From the NCBI RefSeq assembly GCF_019090095.1, contig NZ_JAGQFP010000003.1:62001-126000 (forward strand): a DNA stretch of 64,000 nucleotides. Direction: 5' to 3'. The translations under genes and the position numbers were made by a program. The notes under the pieces are model-generated. The model did not search any database. It was not told the origin of the DNA and worked only from the letters and a program-made list of their open reading frames with translations. This DNA is from Stutzerimonas stutzeri (lineage in GTDB: Bacteria > Pseudomonadota > Gammaproteobacteria > Pseudomonadales > Pseudomonadaceae). Positions 40,881 through 52,464 of the stretch are shown here, piece after piece. Positions within the stretch are counted from its first letter, which is position 1. Each line of letters opens with the position of its first letter.

Positions 40881-42149
40881 TCAGCCACCGAACACATCGT
40901 TGACCGACTTGAGCGGGTAGTTCGACGGGTATGGCAGGGTCGCCACGCCGCTTTCGATCGCCGCCTTGGCGACCGCGTCGGACACCAGCGTGATCAAACG
41001 AGGATCCATCGGCTTCGGAATGATGTACTCACGCCCGAACTGCAGATGATCGATGCCATAGGCCGCAGCGACCTCAGCCGGAACCGGCAGCTTGGCCAGA
41101 TCACGCAGGGCCAGCGCAGCCGCGATTTTCATTTCCTCATTGATCCGCGTGGCCCGCACATCCAGCGCGCCACGGAAAATGAACGGGAAGCCCAGCACGT
41201 TGTTGACCTGATTCGGATAGTCCGAACGGCCGGTCGCCATGATCACGTCGGAGCGGGTCGCATGCGCAAGCTCCGGACTGATTTCAGGATCAGGGTTCGA
41301 GCAGGCGAAGACCACCGGGTTTGCCGCCATACGCTTGAGACCTTCGGCACTCAGCAGATTGGCACCGGACAGTCCGACAAACACATCAGCGCCGTCGAGC
41401 GCATCATCCAGCGTACGACGGTCGGTCTCGTGCGCGAACACGGCCTTGTATTGATTCAGATCGTCACGCCCGGCGTGGATGACGCCCTTGCGGTCGATCA
41501 TGAAGATATTCTCGATCTTCGCCCCCATGCTGACCAACAACTTCATGCATGAGGTCGCGGCAGCACCGGCGCCCAGGCAGACGATCTTTGCCTGCTCCAG
41601 CGTCTTGCCGGCGATTTCCAGCGCATTGAGCATCCCGGCCGCGGTGACGATGGCAGTGCCATGCTGGTCATCGTGAAAAACCGGGATATCGCACTGCTCG
41701 ATCAACGCCCGCTCGATGTCGAAACACTCAGGCGCCTTGATGTCTTCCAGATTGATGCCGCCGAAGGTGATGGAGATCCGCTTGACCGTGTCGATGAACG
41801 CCTGAGGGCTCTCGGCATCGACCTCGATGTCGAACACGTCTACACCGGCGAAGCGCTTGAACAACACACCCTTGCCTTCCATGACCGGCTTGGATGCCAG
41901 CGGCCCCAGATCGCCCAGGCCCAGGATGGCTGTGCCATCGGAGATCACTGCGACCAGATTGCCTTTACCGGTGTATCGGTAGGCCAGCTCCGGGTCACGG
42001 GCGATCTCTCGCACCGGCTCCGCTACGCCAGGGCTGTACGCCAGTGAAAGATCGCGAGCGGTAGAAGTGGGCTTGGTCAGCTCGACACTAAGCTTTCCCG
42101 GACGTGGCTGGGAATGGTAGTCGAGAGCGGCAGTTTTCAGGTCAGTCAT
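40881..42149 (-). CDS. maeB: Malic enzyme (NADP type, short form)
   Basis: A 422-residue malate dehydrogenase (oxaloacetate-decarboxylating), giving pyruvate, CO2 and NAD(P)H. Conserved blocks are LAYSPGVAEP near 37, the metal-binding PVFHDDQHGTAIV near 155 and the dinucleotide motif LGAGAAATS near 190. Unlike E. coli MaeB (759 residues) it lacks the C-terminal phosphotransacetylase-like domain. It is convergent with ponA. Confidence 0.92.
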   Translation of the reverse strand: MTDLKTAALDYHSQPRPGKLSVELTKPTSTARDLSLAYSPGVAEPVREIARDPELAYRYTGKGNLVAVISDGTAILGLGDLGPLASKPVMEGKGVLFKRFAGVDVFDIEVDAESPQAFIDTVKRISITFGGINLEDIKAPECFDIERALIEQCDIPVFHDDQHGTAIVTAAGMLNALEIAGKTLEQAKIVCLGAGAAATSCMKLLVSMGAKIENIFMIDRKGVIHAGRDDLNQYKAVFAHETDRRTLDDALDGADVFVGLSGANLLSAEGLKRMAANPVVFACSNPDPEISPELAHATRSDVIMATGRSDYPNQVNNVLGFPFIFRGALDVRATRINEEMKIAAALALRDLAKLPVPAEVAAAYGIDHLQFGREYIIPKPMDPRLITLVSDAVAKAAIESGVATLPYPSNYPLKSVNDVFGG

Positions 42150-42317
42150 TGGGCATTCCGCTTACTTTACTGGGACAGACAGGGGGTCGAGCATACGCCA
42201 AGACCAATCGTCGTCACAAGCGAGCGGGAAAGCTGACTGTCAAGTGCTGTCTTTACGACTTTCATCGCACGTAGCGGCACGCAGGCCTTTTGCCTACGGC
42301 CTTCGCGAAGGTTTCGA

Positions 42318-43112
42318 TCACGGCTGCACGATCAGCATCGACGGGGCGGTCAACTTCAGCAACCAGCGCGCCTGCCGCGACAAATCCGCCCGCCCCTTGC
42401 GGTCGATCACCCACCCCCGGGCCTCGACCGCCCTGCCCGGCAGGTTGTCCAAAGCGCTGGCGAAGGCGCTGGCGGACGCATGGGGAATATGCAGCACCAC
42501 CGAGTCGGCCAACTCCAGCCAGATACCGCCACGATTGACCTGCACCCGCTCGACTTGTCCGCGGATCAGGGCGAAGCCACCGTGGCGCAACTCACCAGCC
42601 GGGATGACCGGCGACCGGCGCCACAGCGCCCGGTTCGCCGCCCGCGCTTGCTGCTCCGCCGCGAAATGGCAATCGGCGAGATCGGTATTGGGGGCGATGG
42701 CGACGAAAAAACCCAACCCTTCTGCAAGCAGGCGCGCCTCGAAGTTGTCGCCCTGCTCGTCATACACATGAGCCAGCAGCCGTCCGTAATGATCCTTCGC
42801 CTGCTGACCGGTGCGCAGCCTCACGTACCCACCGTTGGCGCTCACCAACGCTTGCAAGCGGCGCTTGGCCGCTTCCGCGAAAGGCTCGGCGCCGATACCC
42901 TTGCGCCCCATTTCCGGCGCATTCAGGCCGATCAGGCGGACACTCCGCCCATCGACCAGACGCAACGTATCGCCGTCGACCACCCTGGCGACCTGAGCCC
43001 TCGCAAGCGACCCGCTGGCAGGACAGAGCGCCTGAGCCTGAAAAGTGAGGAATATAGAAACGAAAAAGGCGCCCACCAGGGACGCCTTTTTCATCTGCAC
43101 GGAAAATCTCAT
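42318..43112 (-). CDS. Secreted thermonuclease-like (SNase) protein
   Basis: A 264-residue protein with a signal peptide (KKASLVGAFFVSIFLTFQAQA) and a staphylococcal nuclease-like domain (about 35-160). The usual active-site residues are present: ARVVDGDTLRL near 43, the arginine in VRLIGLNAPEMG near 60, and KDHYGRLLAHVY near 107. The C-terminal 90 residues do not resemble anything I recognise. The ATG at 43112 has a weak GGGA ribosome site; the ATG at 43094 is an alternative. It follows rpmE by 23 bp, and a terminator-like hairpin lies over its first codons. Confidence 0.82.
   Translation of the reverse strand: MRFSVQMKKASLVGAFFVSIFLTFQAQALCPASGSLARAQVARVVDGDTLRLVDGRSVRLIGLNAPEMGRKGIGAEPFAEAAKRRLQALVSANGGYVRLRTGQQAKDHYGRLLAHVYDEQGDNFEARLLAEGLGFFVAIAPNTDLADCHFAAEQQARAANRALWRRSPVIPAGELRHGGFALIRGQVERVQVNRGGIWLELADSVVLHIPHASASAFASALDNLPGRAVEARGWVIDRKGRADLSRQARWLLKLTAPSMLIVQP
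43063..43091 (-). terminator. Terminator-like hairpin inside the nuclease signal sequence
   Basis: On the minus strand a stem of 9 bp (43063-43071 with 43083-43091) extends through a CCC/GGG inner pair and ends in a run of five T residues. It lies 45-73 bp after the rpmE stop, the normal place for an rpmE terminator, but within codons 8-17 of the nuclease gene. Confidence 0.6.
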
Positions 43113-43135
43113 CGGATTCCCGCCGGGACAGCCGC

Positions 43136-43348
43136 TTACTTGGCGCCAAACACACCGAAGCGCTGCTTGAAGCGATCGATACGACCGCCGGTATCCAGCA
43201 CCTTCTGCTTGCCGGTATAGAACGGGTGGCACTCAGAGCAAACGTCAATGCTCAGGTTCTTGCCCAGCGTGGAGCGCGTCTTGATAACGTTGCCGCAGCT
43301 GCACGTGGCTTCGATTTCAACGTAGTTAGGATGGATATCGGCTTTCAT
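43136..43348 (-). CDS. rpmE: 50S ribosomal protein L31 (zinc form)
   Basis: A 70-residue ribosomal protein. The zinc-binding cysteines are present (CSCG at 16-19 and CSEC at 37-40), so this is the C+ paralogue that is replaced under zinc limitation in many bacteria. No second L31 gene is in the window. It is divergent from priA across a 213-bp gap. Confidence 0.97.
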   Translation of the reverse strand: MKADIHPNYVEIEATCSCGNVIKTRSTLGKNLSIDVCSECHPFYTGKQKVLDTGGRIDRFKQRFGVFGAK

Positions 43349-43561
43349 GGGAACGATCCTCTAGGACGTGTGCCGCCACCCGACCCTATGTCGAGTACCG
43401 CACGGAAGGGCGCGAATGATACCAGAGCAGGTCGGCGATGCAAGGGCGCCCGATCACCGGCAGGGCGACGCGGTCTGCATACGCCCGAGCCTTGCACACT
43501 ACGGCCAGCCTGCTGCGCGTCGGATCGTTTAAGATCAGCGCTCCTCGCCAAGGACTCTCGT

Positions 43562-45784
43562 GTGCCCCAACCCATACTTCGCGTTGCGCTGCCCTCGCCT
43601 TTGCGCAAGCTCTTCGACTATTTGCCGCCCGTCGGCGCTCCTAGTGCTGCACTGCAGCCAGGCATACGCCTGCGGGTGCCGTTCGGCCGTCGCGACGTTA
43701 TCGGCATCCTGATCGAAGTTACCAGCCATAGCGAGGTGCCGGAGGCAAAACTCAAACCCGCCTTGGCCTTGCTCGACGCTCGCCCGCCGCTGCCGCCGGC
43801 GTTGTTCAAGCTGTGCCTGTGGACCGCGAACTATTATCAACACAGCCTCGGCGACACGCTCAGCTGGGCGCTACCGGTCCTGTTGCGCCAGGGCGAACCC
43901 GCCGAAGCGAGGCAGGAGCGCTTCTGGCATGTCGCCAAGAATGCCCGCCCCGAAGACCCGCGGCTCAGCCGTGCGCCGCGCCAACGCGAGGCGTTGAAGA
44001 CCATCGCCCAACATCCGCATGGCGTCGCTCATTCACTGCTCACACAGTTGCAGTTGAGCAAGGACAGCCTCGACCTGCTGCTGCAGAAGGGCCTGGTATA
44101 CATCGAGACCCACCGCTGCCACCAGGCTCGACGCCATCAGGGCAGCTGGCTGTTGCAACCAGAGCTACCGCTCAATCAACAGCAGCGGGCGGCCTTCGAA
44201 GCCATACGCGCAGGCCTGGGCGGCTACCAGACCTATCTACTGGCCGGCGTTACCGGAAGCGGCAAGACCGAGGTCTACCTGCAACTCATCCATCAGGTCC
44301 TCGAAGCCGGAAAGCAGGCGCTGGTGCTGATTCCGGAGATCAATCTCGGTCCGCAAACGCTGGCGCGCTTCGAACAGCGCTTCAACGCCCGCATCGCCCT
44401 ACTGCACTCCAACGTCAACGATCGCGATCGGCTGGACGCCTGGCTGGCCGCGCGAGACGGCGAGGCGGACATCATCATCGGCACCCGTTCGGCGCTCTTC
44501 ACCCCAATGAAGAATCCGGGGCTGATCATTCTCGATGAGGAGCACGACGCGTCCTATAAACAGCAGGAAGGCCTGCGCTATCACGCCCGCGATTTGGCCG
44601 TGGTCCGGGCGCGGCAGGAGAAGCTGCCGATCCTGCTCGGGTCAGCGACGCCGTCTCTGGAAAGCCTGCACAATGCCCACAGCGGTCGCTACGCGCTGCT
44701 GAAACTGACCCAGCGAGCCGGCGGCGCACAAGCCCCACGCTTTCTGCGCCTGGATGTCAAAAGCCGTCCGCTGGACGCCGGGATCTCCGGTCCGTTGCAG
44801 CAGGCCATGGCGCAGACGCTCGCCGCCGGACAACAGGTGCTGGTGTTCCTGAATCGCCGCGGTTTCGCCCCGTCACTGCTCTGTCATGACTGCGGCTGGC
44901 TCAGCCAGTGCCCGCGCTGCGATGCCCGGATGACGCTGCATCAGCGGCACAACGAGTTGCGCTGCCACCATTGCGGCCATGTCGCGCGACCGCCCCGCAG
45001 CTGCCCAGAATGCCAAAAGCTCGACCTGCGCCCGGTAGGCGCCGGCACCGAGCGTGCCGAAGAGCGCCTCGGCATACTCTTCCCCGACTACCCGGTGCTG
45101 CGCATCGATCGCGACAGCACGTCACGCAAGGGCTCGATGGAGCAGTTGCTGGGCACCATCAACCGCGGCGAACCCTGCCTGCTGGTGGGCACGCAAATGC
45201 TCGCCAAAGGCCACCACTTCCCACGGGTCACCCTGGTCGCCATCCTGGACGCCGATGGCGGCCTGTTCTCTGCGGACTTTCGCGCCAGTGAACGGATGGC
45301 CCAGCTGATCGTGCAAGTGGCCGGTCGCGCGGGGCGGGCCGGAGAATCGGGCAAGGTGATCATCCAGACCCATCTGGCCGACCATCCGCTATTGGTGCAG
45401 CTAACCGAGCAAGGCTATTTCGCCTTTGCCGAACAGGCACTGAGCGAGCGTCGAGCCGCCGGATTGCCGCCGTTCAGCCATCTGGCGCTGCTGCGTGCGG
45501 AAGCGACGAAACCCGGACAGGCCGAAGACTTCCTCGATCAGGCTTGCGGTCAGGCCGAACAGCTCATGAGCCAGCTCGGACTTGACGGCATCGAACTGCT
45601 GGGCCCGGTACCCGCACCGATGGAGCGCCGCGCCGGACGCTTCCGGGCGCAACTGCTGCTGCAGGCCAATGCACGCGCGCCGTTGCATAAGCTGATGAAC
45701 CTATGGCTGCCGCACGTAGAGGCGCTACCCGGCAGCCGTACGGTGCGCTGGTCGCTGGATATCGATCCGATCGATCTGTTCTGA
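43562..45784 (+). CDS. priA: Primosomal helicase PriA
   Basis: A 740-residue DNA helicase that restarts stalled replication forks. An N-terminal DNA-binding region (about 1-180) is followed by the helicase core with Walker A GVTGSGKTEVY near 230 and DEEH near 327. A zinc-binding insert with paired cysteines follows (CHDCG, CPRC, CHHCG, CPEC, about 440-485), and LVGTQMLAKGHHF is motif V near 545. The start is GTG 43562, with AAGGA about 8 bases upstream; the longer frame runs through rpmE on the other strand and is not used. Confidence 0.95.
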   Translation: MPQPILRVALPSPLRKLFDYLPPVGAPSAALQPGIRLRVPFGRRDVIGILIEVTSHSEVPEAKLKPALALLDARPPLPPALFKLCLWTANYYQHSLGDTLSWALPVLLRQGEPAEARQERFWHVAKNARPEDPRLSRAPRQREALKTIAQHPHGVAHSLLTQLQLSKDSLDLLLQKGLVYIETHRCHQARRHQGSWLLQPELPLNQQQRAAFEAIRAGLGGYQTYLLAGVTGSGKTEVYLQLIHQVLEAGKQALVLIPEINLGPQTLARFEQRFNARIALLHSNVNDRDRLDAWLAARDGEADIIIGTRSALFTPMKNPGLIILDEEHDASYKQQEGLRYHARDLAVVRARQEKLPILLGSATPSLESLHNAHSGRYALLKLTQRAGGAQAPRFLRLDVKSRPLDAGISGPLQQAMAQTLAAGQQVLVFLNRRGFAPSLLCHDCGWLSQCPRCDARMTLHQRHNELRCHHCGHVARPPRSCPECQKLDLRPVGAGTERAEERLGILFPDYPVLRIDRDSTSRKGSMEQLLGTINRGEPCLLVGTQMLAKGHHFPRVTLVAILDADGGLFSADFRASERMAQLIVQVAGRAGRAGESGKVIIQTHLADHPLLVQLTEQGYFAFAEQALSERRAAGLPPFSHLALLRAEATKPGQAEDFLDQACGQAEQLMSQLGLDGIELLGPVPAPMERRAGRFRAQLLLQANARAPLHKLMNLWLPHVEALPGSRTVRWSLDIDPIDLF

Positions 45785-45898
45785 CCCACGAAATCCGGCC
45801 CAGCCTGCAACTCGACGCCTTAAGCCTTGAAGGTTCGCCCTCCGGGCACCGATAATGCCCAGTTTTCGACCAAAGCCTTCGGGCCGACCGAGCAAACG

Positions 45899-47638
45899 AT
45901 GAAAGACAGCATTCGCCATCTGATCCAGCAAGCCCTGAGCCGCCTCACCGCTGAAGGCGTGCTGCCCGAAGGATTGAGTCCGACCATTCAGGTGGAGAAC
46001 ACACGCGACAAGACCCACGGCGACTTCGCCAGCAACATTGCCATGATGCTGGCCAAGCCCGCAGGGATGAAGCCACGCGATTTGGCACAGAAGCTCATCG
46101 AGGCATTGCCGACCGATGCCAGCGTCAGCAAGGTGGAAATCGCCGGCCCGGGCTTTCTCAACTTCTTCCAGAACAGCGCCGCGTTGGCTGGACGCCTCGA
46201 TGCAGCACTCGCCGACCCACACCTGGGTGTGAGCAAGGCGAGCCCGTCACAGCGCGTCGTGGTCGATCTGTCGTCGCCGAACCTGGCGAAGGAAATGCAC
46301 GTCGGCCACCTGCGCTCCACCATCATCGGCGACGCCGTGGCGCGGGTACTGGAGTTTCTCGGCGACGAGGTGATCCGGCAGAACCACGTCGGCGACTGGG
46401 GCACGCAGTTCGGCATGCTGCTGGCCTATCTCGAGGAAAACCCCGCCGCTGCAGAAAGCGAGCTATCGGACCTTGAGCAGTTCTATCGCGCCGCGAAAAA
46501 ACGCTTTGACGACTCGCAAACGTTCGCCGACCGCGCCCGCGAGCTGGTGGTGAAGCTGCAAGCGGGCGATGCCGACTGCCTGAGGCTCTGGACGCGCTTC
46601 AACGAGATATCCCTCTCGCACTGCCAAAAGGTCTACGACCGCCTCAACGTCAAGCTGTCGCCAGACGATGTAATGGGCGAAAGCGCCTACAACGCCGAGC
46701 TGGGCGACATCGTCGCATCGCTCAAGGCCAAGGGGCTGCTTAGCGAAAGCAACGGCGCCCAGTGTGTCTTCCTTGAGGAGTTCAAGAACGCCGAAGGCAA
46801 TCCGCTTCCAGTGATCGTGCAGAAGGCCGGGGGCGGCTACCTCTACGCCACCACTGACCTGGCTTCCATGCGCTACCGCAGTCAGCAACTGAAGGCCGAC
46901 CGCGCCCTGTATTTCGTCGATCAGCGCCAGGCCCTGCATTTCCAGATGGCCTTCGAGGTCGCTCGTCGCGCCGGCTTCGTCCACCCGACCATGCAGCTCG
47001 AGCACATGGGATTCGGCACCATGAACGGCGCCGATGGCCGTCCGTTCAAGACCCGCGATGGCGGCACCGTTAAACTGGTCGACCTGCTCGATGAGGCCGA
47101 ACAGCGCGCCTACAGCCTGGTAAAAGGCAAGAATCCGGATCTGGACGAAGCGGAACTGCGGCAGATCGCCCGCGCAGTGGGGATCGGCGCGGTGAAATAT
47201 GCCGACCTGTCCAAGCACCGCACCAGCGACTACAGCTTCAACTTCGAGCAGATGCTCAGCTTCGAAGGCAACACGGCGCCCTACCTGCTCTATGCCTATA
47301 CCCGGGTGGCCAGCGTGTTTCGCAAGCTCGGTACCGGCATGGATGGGCTGACCGGCGAAATCCGGCTCGATGCCGAGCAGGAACAGGCGCTGGGCGCCAA
47401 GCTTGCACAGTTCGGCGAAGTGCTGAATAGCGTCGGTGACAAAGGCGTCCCGCACCTGCTGTGCAGCTACCTGTACGACCTGGCCGGCCTGTTCTCCAGC
47501 TTCTACGAGCATTGCCCGATCCTTACCGCGGAAAATGACGCTGTGAAACAAAGTCGCCTGCGTCTCGCCGCCCTGACCGGCAAGACACTCCAGCAAGGCC
47601 TGGAGCTGCTTGGCCTGGAAACGCTGGAGCGGATGTAA
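45899..47638 (+). CDS. argS: Arginyl-tRNA synthetase
   Basis: A 579-residue class I synthetase. The HIGH-type motif is HVGH in [12 protein letters not shown] near 130, and NHVGDWGTQ near 160 is a family block. The additional N-terminal Arg-tRNA synthetase domain (about 1-85) and the C-terminal anticodon-binding DALR domain (from about 455) are present. It is followed without a gap by the SPOR-domain gene. Confidence 0.96.
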   Translation: MKDSIRHLIQQALSRLTAEGVLPEGLSPTIQVENTRDKTHGDFASNIAMMLAKPAGMKPRDLAQKLIEALPTDASVSKVEIAGPGFLNFFQNSAALAGRLDAALADPHLGVSKASPSQRVVVDLSSPNLAKEMHVGHLRSTIIGDAVARVLEFLGDEVIRQNHVGDWGTQFGMLLAYLEENPAAAESELSDLEQFYRAAKKRFDDSQTFADRARELVVKLQAGDADCLRLWTRFNEISLSHCQKVYDRLNVKLSPDDVMGESAYNAELGDIVASLKAKGLLSESNGAQCVFLEEFKNAEGNPLPVIVQKAGGGYLYATTDLASMRYRSQQLKADRALYFVDQRQALHFQMAFEVARRAGFVHPTMQLEHMGFGTMNGADGRPFKTRDGGTVKLVDLLDEAEQRAYSLVKGKNPDLDEAELRQIARAVGIGAVKYADLSKHRTSDYSFNFEQMLSFEGNTAPYLLYAYTRVASVFRKLGTGMDGLTGEIRLDAEQEQALGAKLAQFGEVLNSVGDKGVPHLLCSYLYDLAGLFSSFYEHCPILTAENDAVKQSRLRLAALTGKTLQQGLELLGLETLERM

Positions 47639-48307
47639 GTGGCTGCCAGGAAAAAACCCGCCCCGAAGCGCGGCGCGAGTCGCTACCAAGCACCGGCCAA
47701 GAAGCCCGTTCCCGGCTGGATTTGGCTGATCTGCGGACTGGTCATTGGCGGCTTCATCATGTTCCTGATGAACCTGGAGCCGGGCGGCAAGGAGATCAAG
47801 CGAGACAAGGAAACCGCCAAGCCGAAGGAGCAACCCAAGCGTCCTGCGGCGAGCAATGGCCAGGCGGTCAAGCCGAAGTACGACTTCTACACCTTGTTGC
47901 CAGAATCCGAGGTAATCCTGCCGCCCGAACCGCCCAAGCCGGAAACACCGACGCCAGCGCCCGTCACGCCGGAAGAAGCGGCAAAAATCGACGCCGCACG
48001 CGCCGAGGCGGCCTTGAACGGCCAGGTTCCGCCGCCACCGCCTCCAACGGTGGCCAAGGCACCGGTGACGCAGTTCTTCCTGCAGGCCGGTTCGTTCCGA
48101 CAGAAGAGCGAGGCTGAAAAGGTTCGTGCACAGATCATCCTGCTCGGTCAGGATGTTCGCGTAGAGAACGTGACCGTCCGCGATGAAGTCTGGTATCGGG
48201 TACTGGTCGGCCCTTATATCGATCGCGACCAGCTGGGCAAGGCGCAGAAGACGCTGGCAGCAAGCGGTTACAGCAACCTGCTGCTACAGCAACGGCAGTC
48301 ACGCTGA
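47639..48307 (+). CDS. FtsN-like SPOR-domain membrane protein
   Basis: A 222-residue bitopic protein. A basic cytoplasmic N terminus is followed by one membrane segment (about 26-45), a Pro/Lys/Glu-rich linker and a C-terminal SPOR domain (about 145-218, FFLQAGSFRQKSEAEKVRAQ) that binds septal peptidoglycan. It has the layout and location of the FtsN-like protein that follows argS in Pseudomonas. GTG 47639 directly follows the argS stop, so the two are coupled. hslVU, which I recall as the next genes in P. aeruginosa, do not follow. Confidence 0.85.
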   Translation: MAARKKPAPKRGASRYQAPAKKPVPGWIWLICGLVIGGFIMFLMNLEPGGKEIKRDKETAKPKEQPKRPAASNGQAVKPKYDFYTLLPESEVILPPEPPKPETPTPAPVTPEEAAKIDAARAEAALNGQVPPPPPPTVAKAPVTQFFLQAGSFRQKSEAEKVRAQIILLGQDVRVENVTVRDEVWYRVLVGPYIDRDQLGKAQKTLAASGYSNLLLQQRQSR

Positions 48308-48317
48308 CTTGAGAACG

Positions 48318-48350
48318 AAAAAAGGGAGGCCTGAGGCCTCCCTTTTTTTT
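48318..48350. terminator. Strong bidirectional terminator
   Basis: An 8-bp GC stem (48324-48331 with 48335-48342) is extended by A and T tracts. It lies between the convergent SPOR-protein gene and the reductase gene. Confidence 0.92.
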
Positions 48351-48386
48351 GCATCCGTCAGCACCGTAAAGGGGCTGAGGGTGTCG

Positions 48387-49355
48387 CTATGCCCTCGGCG
48401 CGTAAGCGAACACATCCGCACGCATCTGCGTCGCATCCATACCCGCTTCCACGAGCGCATCCAGAGTGCCGTAAATCATCGCTGGCGAGCCGCTGGCGTA
48501 CACGTGAATCGGCTTCAGATCAGTGAAATCTTCGCACACAGCCTCATGCAACATGCCGCAACGCCCAGGCCAGCCGCAGACATCACTGACAACCTGATGG
48601 AGCTGGAGGTTGGGCATCAGCTGCCATTCCTTCCAATGCGCCAGCTGGTAAAAATCCTCCGGCCGACGCACGCCCCAATACAGATGCACCGGATGAGGGA
48701 AGCCCTGCGCACGGCAATGCTCGATCAGACTGTGCATCTGCGCCATGCCGGTTCCAGCGGCGATCAGCACCAACGGACCATCCGGCAGCTCGGCGAGATG
48801 GGTGTCGCCGAACGGCATCTGCACGTTGACCATCCCGCGGCGCTGGAGGAAGTCGAGCAAGCCAATCGTCGACGGCTCGCGCGCCAGCACGTGCAACTCC
48901 AGCTCCCGACCACGCCCTGGCGCGGAGGCCAGCGAAAACGCGCTGTATTCGCCGTCCTCCCGCTGCAACAACAAATATTGCCCGGCGTGATAGCGCGGCG
49001 GTTTGCCGGCAGGCGCGCGCAGCAGCAGCCGAAACACGTCGCCGCCAACCGCTTCGCAGCTGATCAACTGGCAGCTGAGCGTGCGCACCGGTAGCTCACC
49101 GGGCGCAAGCACACCATCCCAGAGCAGGACGCAATCCTCTTCGGGCTCGGCCAGACAGGCGAAAACCTCACCGTGATCATGACTTTCACCGCGCTGGCGC
49201 ACCCGACCATTGACCAACAGTGCGGCGCAGATCTGGCAGTTGCCATTGCGACAGGCCTGCGGACAGTCGTAGCCCAGCCGGCGAGCCGCATCGAGGATCA
49301 ATTCGCCGCGCTCGACGTCGAGCACCGCACCGGAGGGTTGCAGGGTCACTTTCAT
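48387..49355 (-). CDS. Ferredoxin-type flavin reductase (CDP-glucoseen reductase-like)
   Basis: A 322-residue one-electron transfer enzyme. An N-terminal plant-type [2Fe-2S] ferredoxin domain has cysteines C35, C40, C43 and C67 (CRNGNCQIC then FACLAE). It is followed by an FAD-binding barrel (block YSAFSLASAP) and an NAD(P)H-binding domain (AAGTGMAQM, then the C-terminal YASGSPAMI). Such proteins are often named after a CDP-sugar reductase, but no sugar pathway genes are nearby. Its location next to ubiD in pseudomonads suggests a role linked to flavins or quinones; this is inference. Confidence 0.82.
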   Translation of the reverse strand: MKVTLQPSGAVLDVERGELILDAARRLGYDCPQACRNGNCQICAALLVNGRVRQRGESHDHGEVFACLAEPEEDCVLLWDGVLAPGELPVRTLSCQLISCEAVGGDVFRLLLRAPAGKPPRYHAGQYLLLQREDGEYSAFSLASAPGRGRELELHVLAREPSTIGLLDFLQRRGMVNVQMPFGDTHLAELPDGPLVLIAAGTGMAQMHSLIEHCRAQGFPHPVHLYWGVRRPEDFYQLAHWKEWQLMPNLQLHQVVSDVCGWPGRCGMLHEAVCEDFTDLKPIHVYASGSPAMIYGTLDALVEAGMDATQMRADVFAYAPRA

Positions 49356-49387
49356 CTATTCGAAAACCTGAAAAAACGCCTTGATCA

Positions 49388-50854
49388 TCAGTCGATACCC
49401 AGCTCGGCCCAGAGTTCGTCGACCCGTTGCTTGACGGCCGGATCCTGCACAATGGCACGGCCCCATTCGCGACTGGTCTCGCCCGGCCACTTATGGGTCG
49501 CGTCGAGGCCCATCTTGCTACCCAGACCGGAAATCGGCGAAGCGAAATCCAGGTAGTCGATCGGCGTGTTCTCGATCATTACCGTATCGCGCTTGGGGTC
49601 CATGCGCGTGGTGATCGCCCAGATCACATCGTTCCAGTCACGTGCATTGATGTCGTCGTCGGTAACGATCACGAACTTGGTATACATGAACTGGCGCAAA
49701 AAGCTCCAGACACCCAGCATCACCCGCTTGGCGTGGCCGGGATACTGCTTCTTCATGGTGACCACCGCCATACGGTAGGAACAGCCCTCCGGTGGCAGGT
49801 AGAAGTCAGTGATCTCGGGGAACTGCTTCTGCAGGATCGGCACGAAGACTTCGTTCAGCGCGACACCGAGGATCGCTGGCTCATCCGGCGGACGCCCGGT
49901 GTAGGTGCTGTGGTAGATCGGACTCTTGCGGTGGGTGATTCGCTCGACGGTGAACACCGGGAAACGGTCCACCTCGTTGTAGTAGCCGGTGTGGTCGCCG
50001 TATGGGCCCTCGTCAGCCATCTCGCCGGGATGGATGTGCCCTTCGAGAACGATCTCGGCATAGGCCGGCACCTGCAGCTCGGAGCCGATGGCCTTGACCA
50101 GCTCGGTACGCGAGCCGCGCAGCAGGCCGGCGAAGGCGTACTCGGAGAGCGTATCGGGCACCGGCGTGACCGCACCGAGGATCGTCGCCGGATCGGCACC
50201 CAGCGCCACGGCGACCGGATAGGGCCGGTCCGGGTACTTCTCGCACCACTCGCGGAAATCCAGCGCTCCGCCGCGGTGGCTCAGCCAGCGCATGATGACC
50301 TTGTTACGGCCGATCACCTGCTGACGGTAGATGCCGAGGTTCTGCCGTTCCTTGTTCGGCCCCTTGGTGATGGTCAGGCCCCAGGTGATCAGCGGCGCGG
50401 CGTCCCCCGGCCAGCAGTGCTGCACGGGAATCTTCGCCAGGTCGACATCGTCGCCCTCGAGGATCACTTCCTGGCACGGCGCGTCCTTGAGTACCTTCGG
50501 CGCCATGCTGATGACCTTCTTGTAGATCGGCAGCTTGCTCCAGGCGTCCTTCAGCCCTTTCGGAGGCTCGGGCTCTTTGAGGAACGCCAGCAGCTTGCCG
50601 ATCTCGCGCAGCTCGGAAACGTCTTCGGCGCCCATACCCAAGGCGACCCGCTTGGGCGTGCCAAACAGGTTGCCGAGCACCGGCATGTCGAAGCCGGTCG
50701 GATTGTCGAACAGCAGCGCCGGCCCCTGCTTGCGCAGGGTTCGGTCGCAGATTTCGGTCATTTCCAGAACCGGAGAGACGGCGGTGGAGATGCGCTTGAG
50801 CTCACCGCATTGTTCCAGGCCGCTGATAAAGTCGCGCAGATCGCGATACTGCAT
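49388..50854 (-). CDS. ubiD: 3-Octaprenyl-4-hydroxybenzoate carboxy-lyase
   Basis: A 488-residue decarboxylase of ubiquinone synthesis that uses prenylated FMN, made by UbiX. Length and sequence match UbiD closely (start [10 protein letters not shown], the block [18 protein letters not shown] near 180 and [12 protein letters not shown] near 285). The ATG at 50854 has GAGG about 8 bases upstream; the longer frame is not protein-like. It lies between rho and the reductase gene on the same strand. No ubiX gene is in the window. Confidence 0.95.
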   Translation of the reverse strand: MQYRDLRDFISGLEQCGELKRISTAVSPVLEMTEICDRTLRKQGPALLFDNPTGFDMPVLGNLFGTPKRVALGMGAEDVSELREIGKLLAFLKEPEPPKGLKDAWSKLPIYKKVISMAPKVLKDAPCQEVILEGDDVDLAKIPVQHCWPGDAAPLITWGLTITKGPNKERQNLGIYRQQVIGRNKVIMRWLSHRGGALDFREWCEKYPDRPYPVAVALGADPATILGAVTPVPDTLSEYAFAGLLRGSRTELVKAIGSELQVPAYAEIVLEGHIHPGEMADEGPYGDHTGYYNEVDRFPVFTVERITHRKSPIYHSTYTGRPPDEPAILGVALNEVFVPILQKQFPEITDFYLPPEGCSYRMAVVTMKKQYPGHAKRVMLGVWSFLRQFMYTKFVIVTDDDINARDWNDVIWAITTRMDPKRDTVMIENTPIDYLDFASPISGLGSKMGLDATHKWPGETSREWGRAIVQDPAVKQRVDELWAELGID

Positions 50855-50936
50855 GCTTGAGCCTCGTAGGGGCCGGCAGGTTGGGGCTGCAAAGTGTAGC
50901 CTCGAGATCGGTGAATCCAAAACCTGCAGACAGACA

Positions 50937-50958
50937 AAGGCCGGGTTTCCCCGGCCTT
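50937..50958 (-). terminator. Hairpin after rho
   Basis: A 9-bp stem (50937-50945 with 50950-50958) with a 4-base loop lies about 20 bp after the rho stop. On the minus strand only a short T run follows, so it is a weak intrinsic terminator. Confidence 0.6.
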
Positions 50959-50977
50959 GGCGATAACAACCAGACGC

Positions 50978-52237
<1,260 letters not shown>

Positions 52238-52415
52238 AGAGAGAGTCAGAAGGGGTGAAGAAAGCGATTAGCTTGAGAAGCCGCGCAGCAAGGGACGAAC
52301 AGGTTCGTTGTGCTTTATGAGGCGGAAGTGCGTCGGCGACGGCATGCAGAGGGCGACGGAGAAGCGTCGCGAGGCCGAATTTAGCACCACGCAGGCGAAG
52401 CGTCCAGCCTGCGTA

Positions 52416-52447
52416 CAGAAAAAAGCCCCCGCATTTGCGAGGGCTTT
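52416..52447 (-). terminator. Rho-independent terminator of trxA
   Basis: On the minus strand an 11-bp stem with one G-T pair (bases 52422-52432 with 52437-52447) is followed by six T residues. It lies 17 bp after the trxA stop. Confidence 0.88.
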
Positions 52448-52464
52448 GTGTCACGGGCTGCCGG

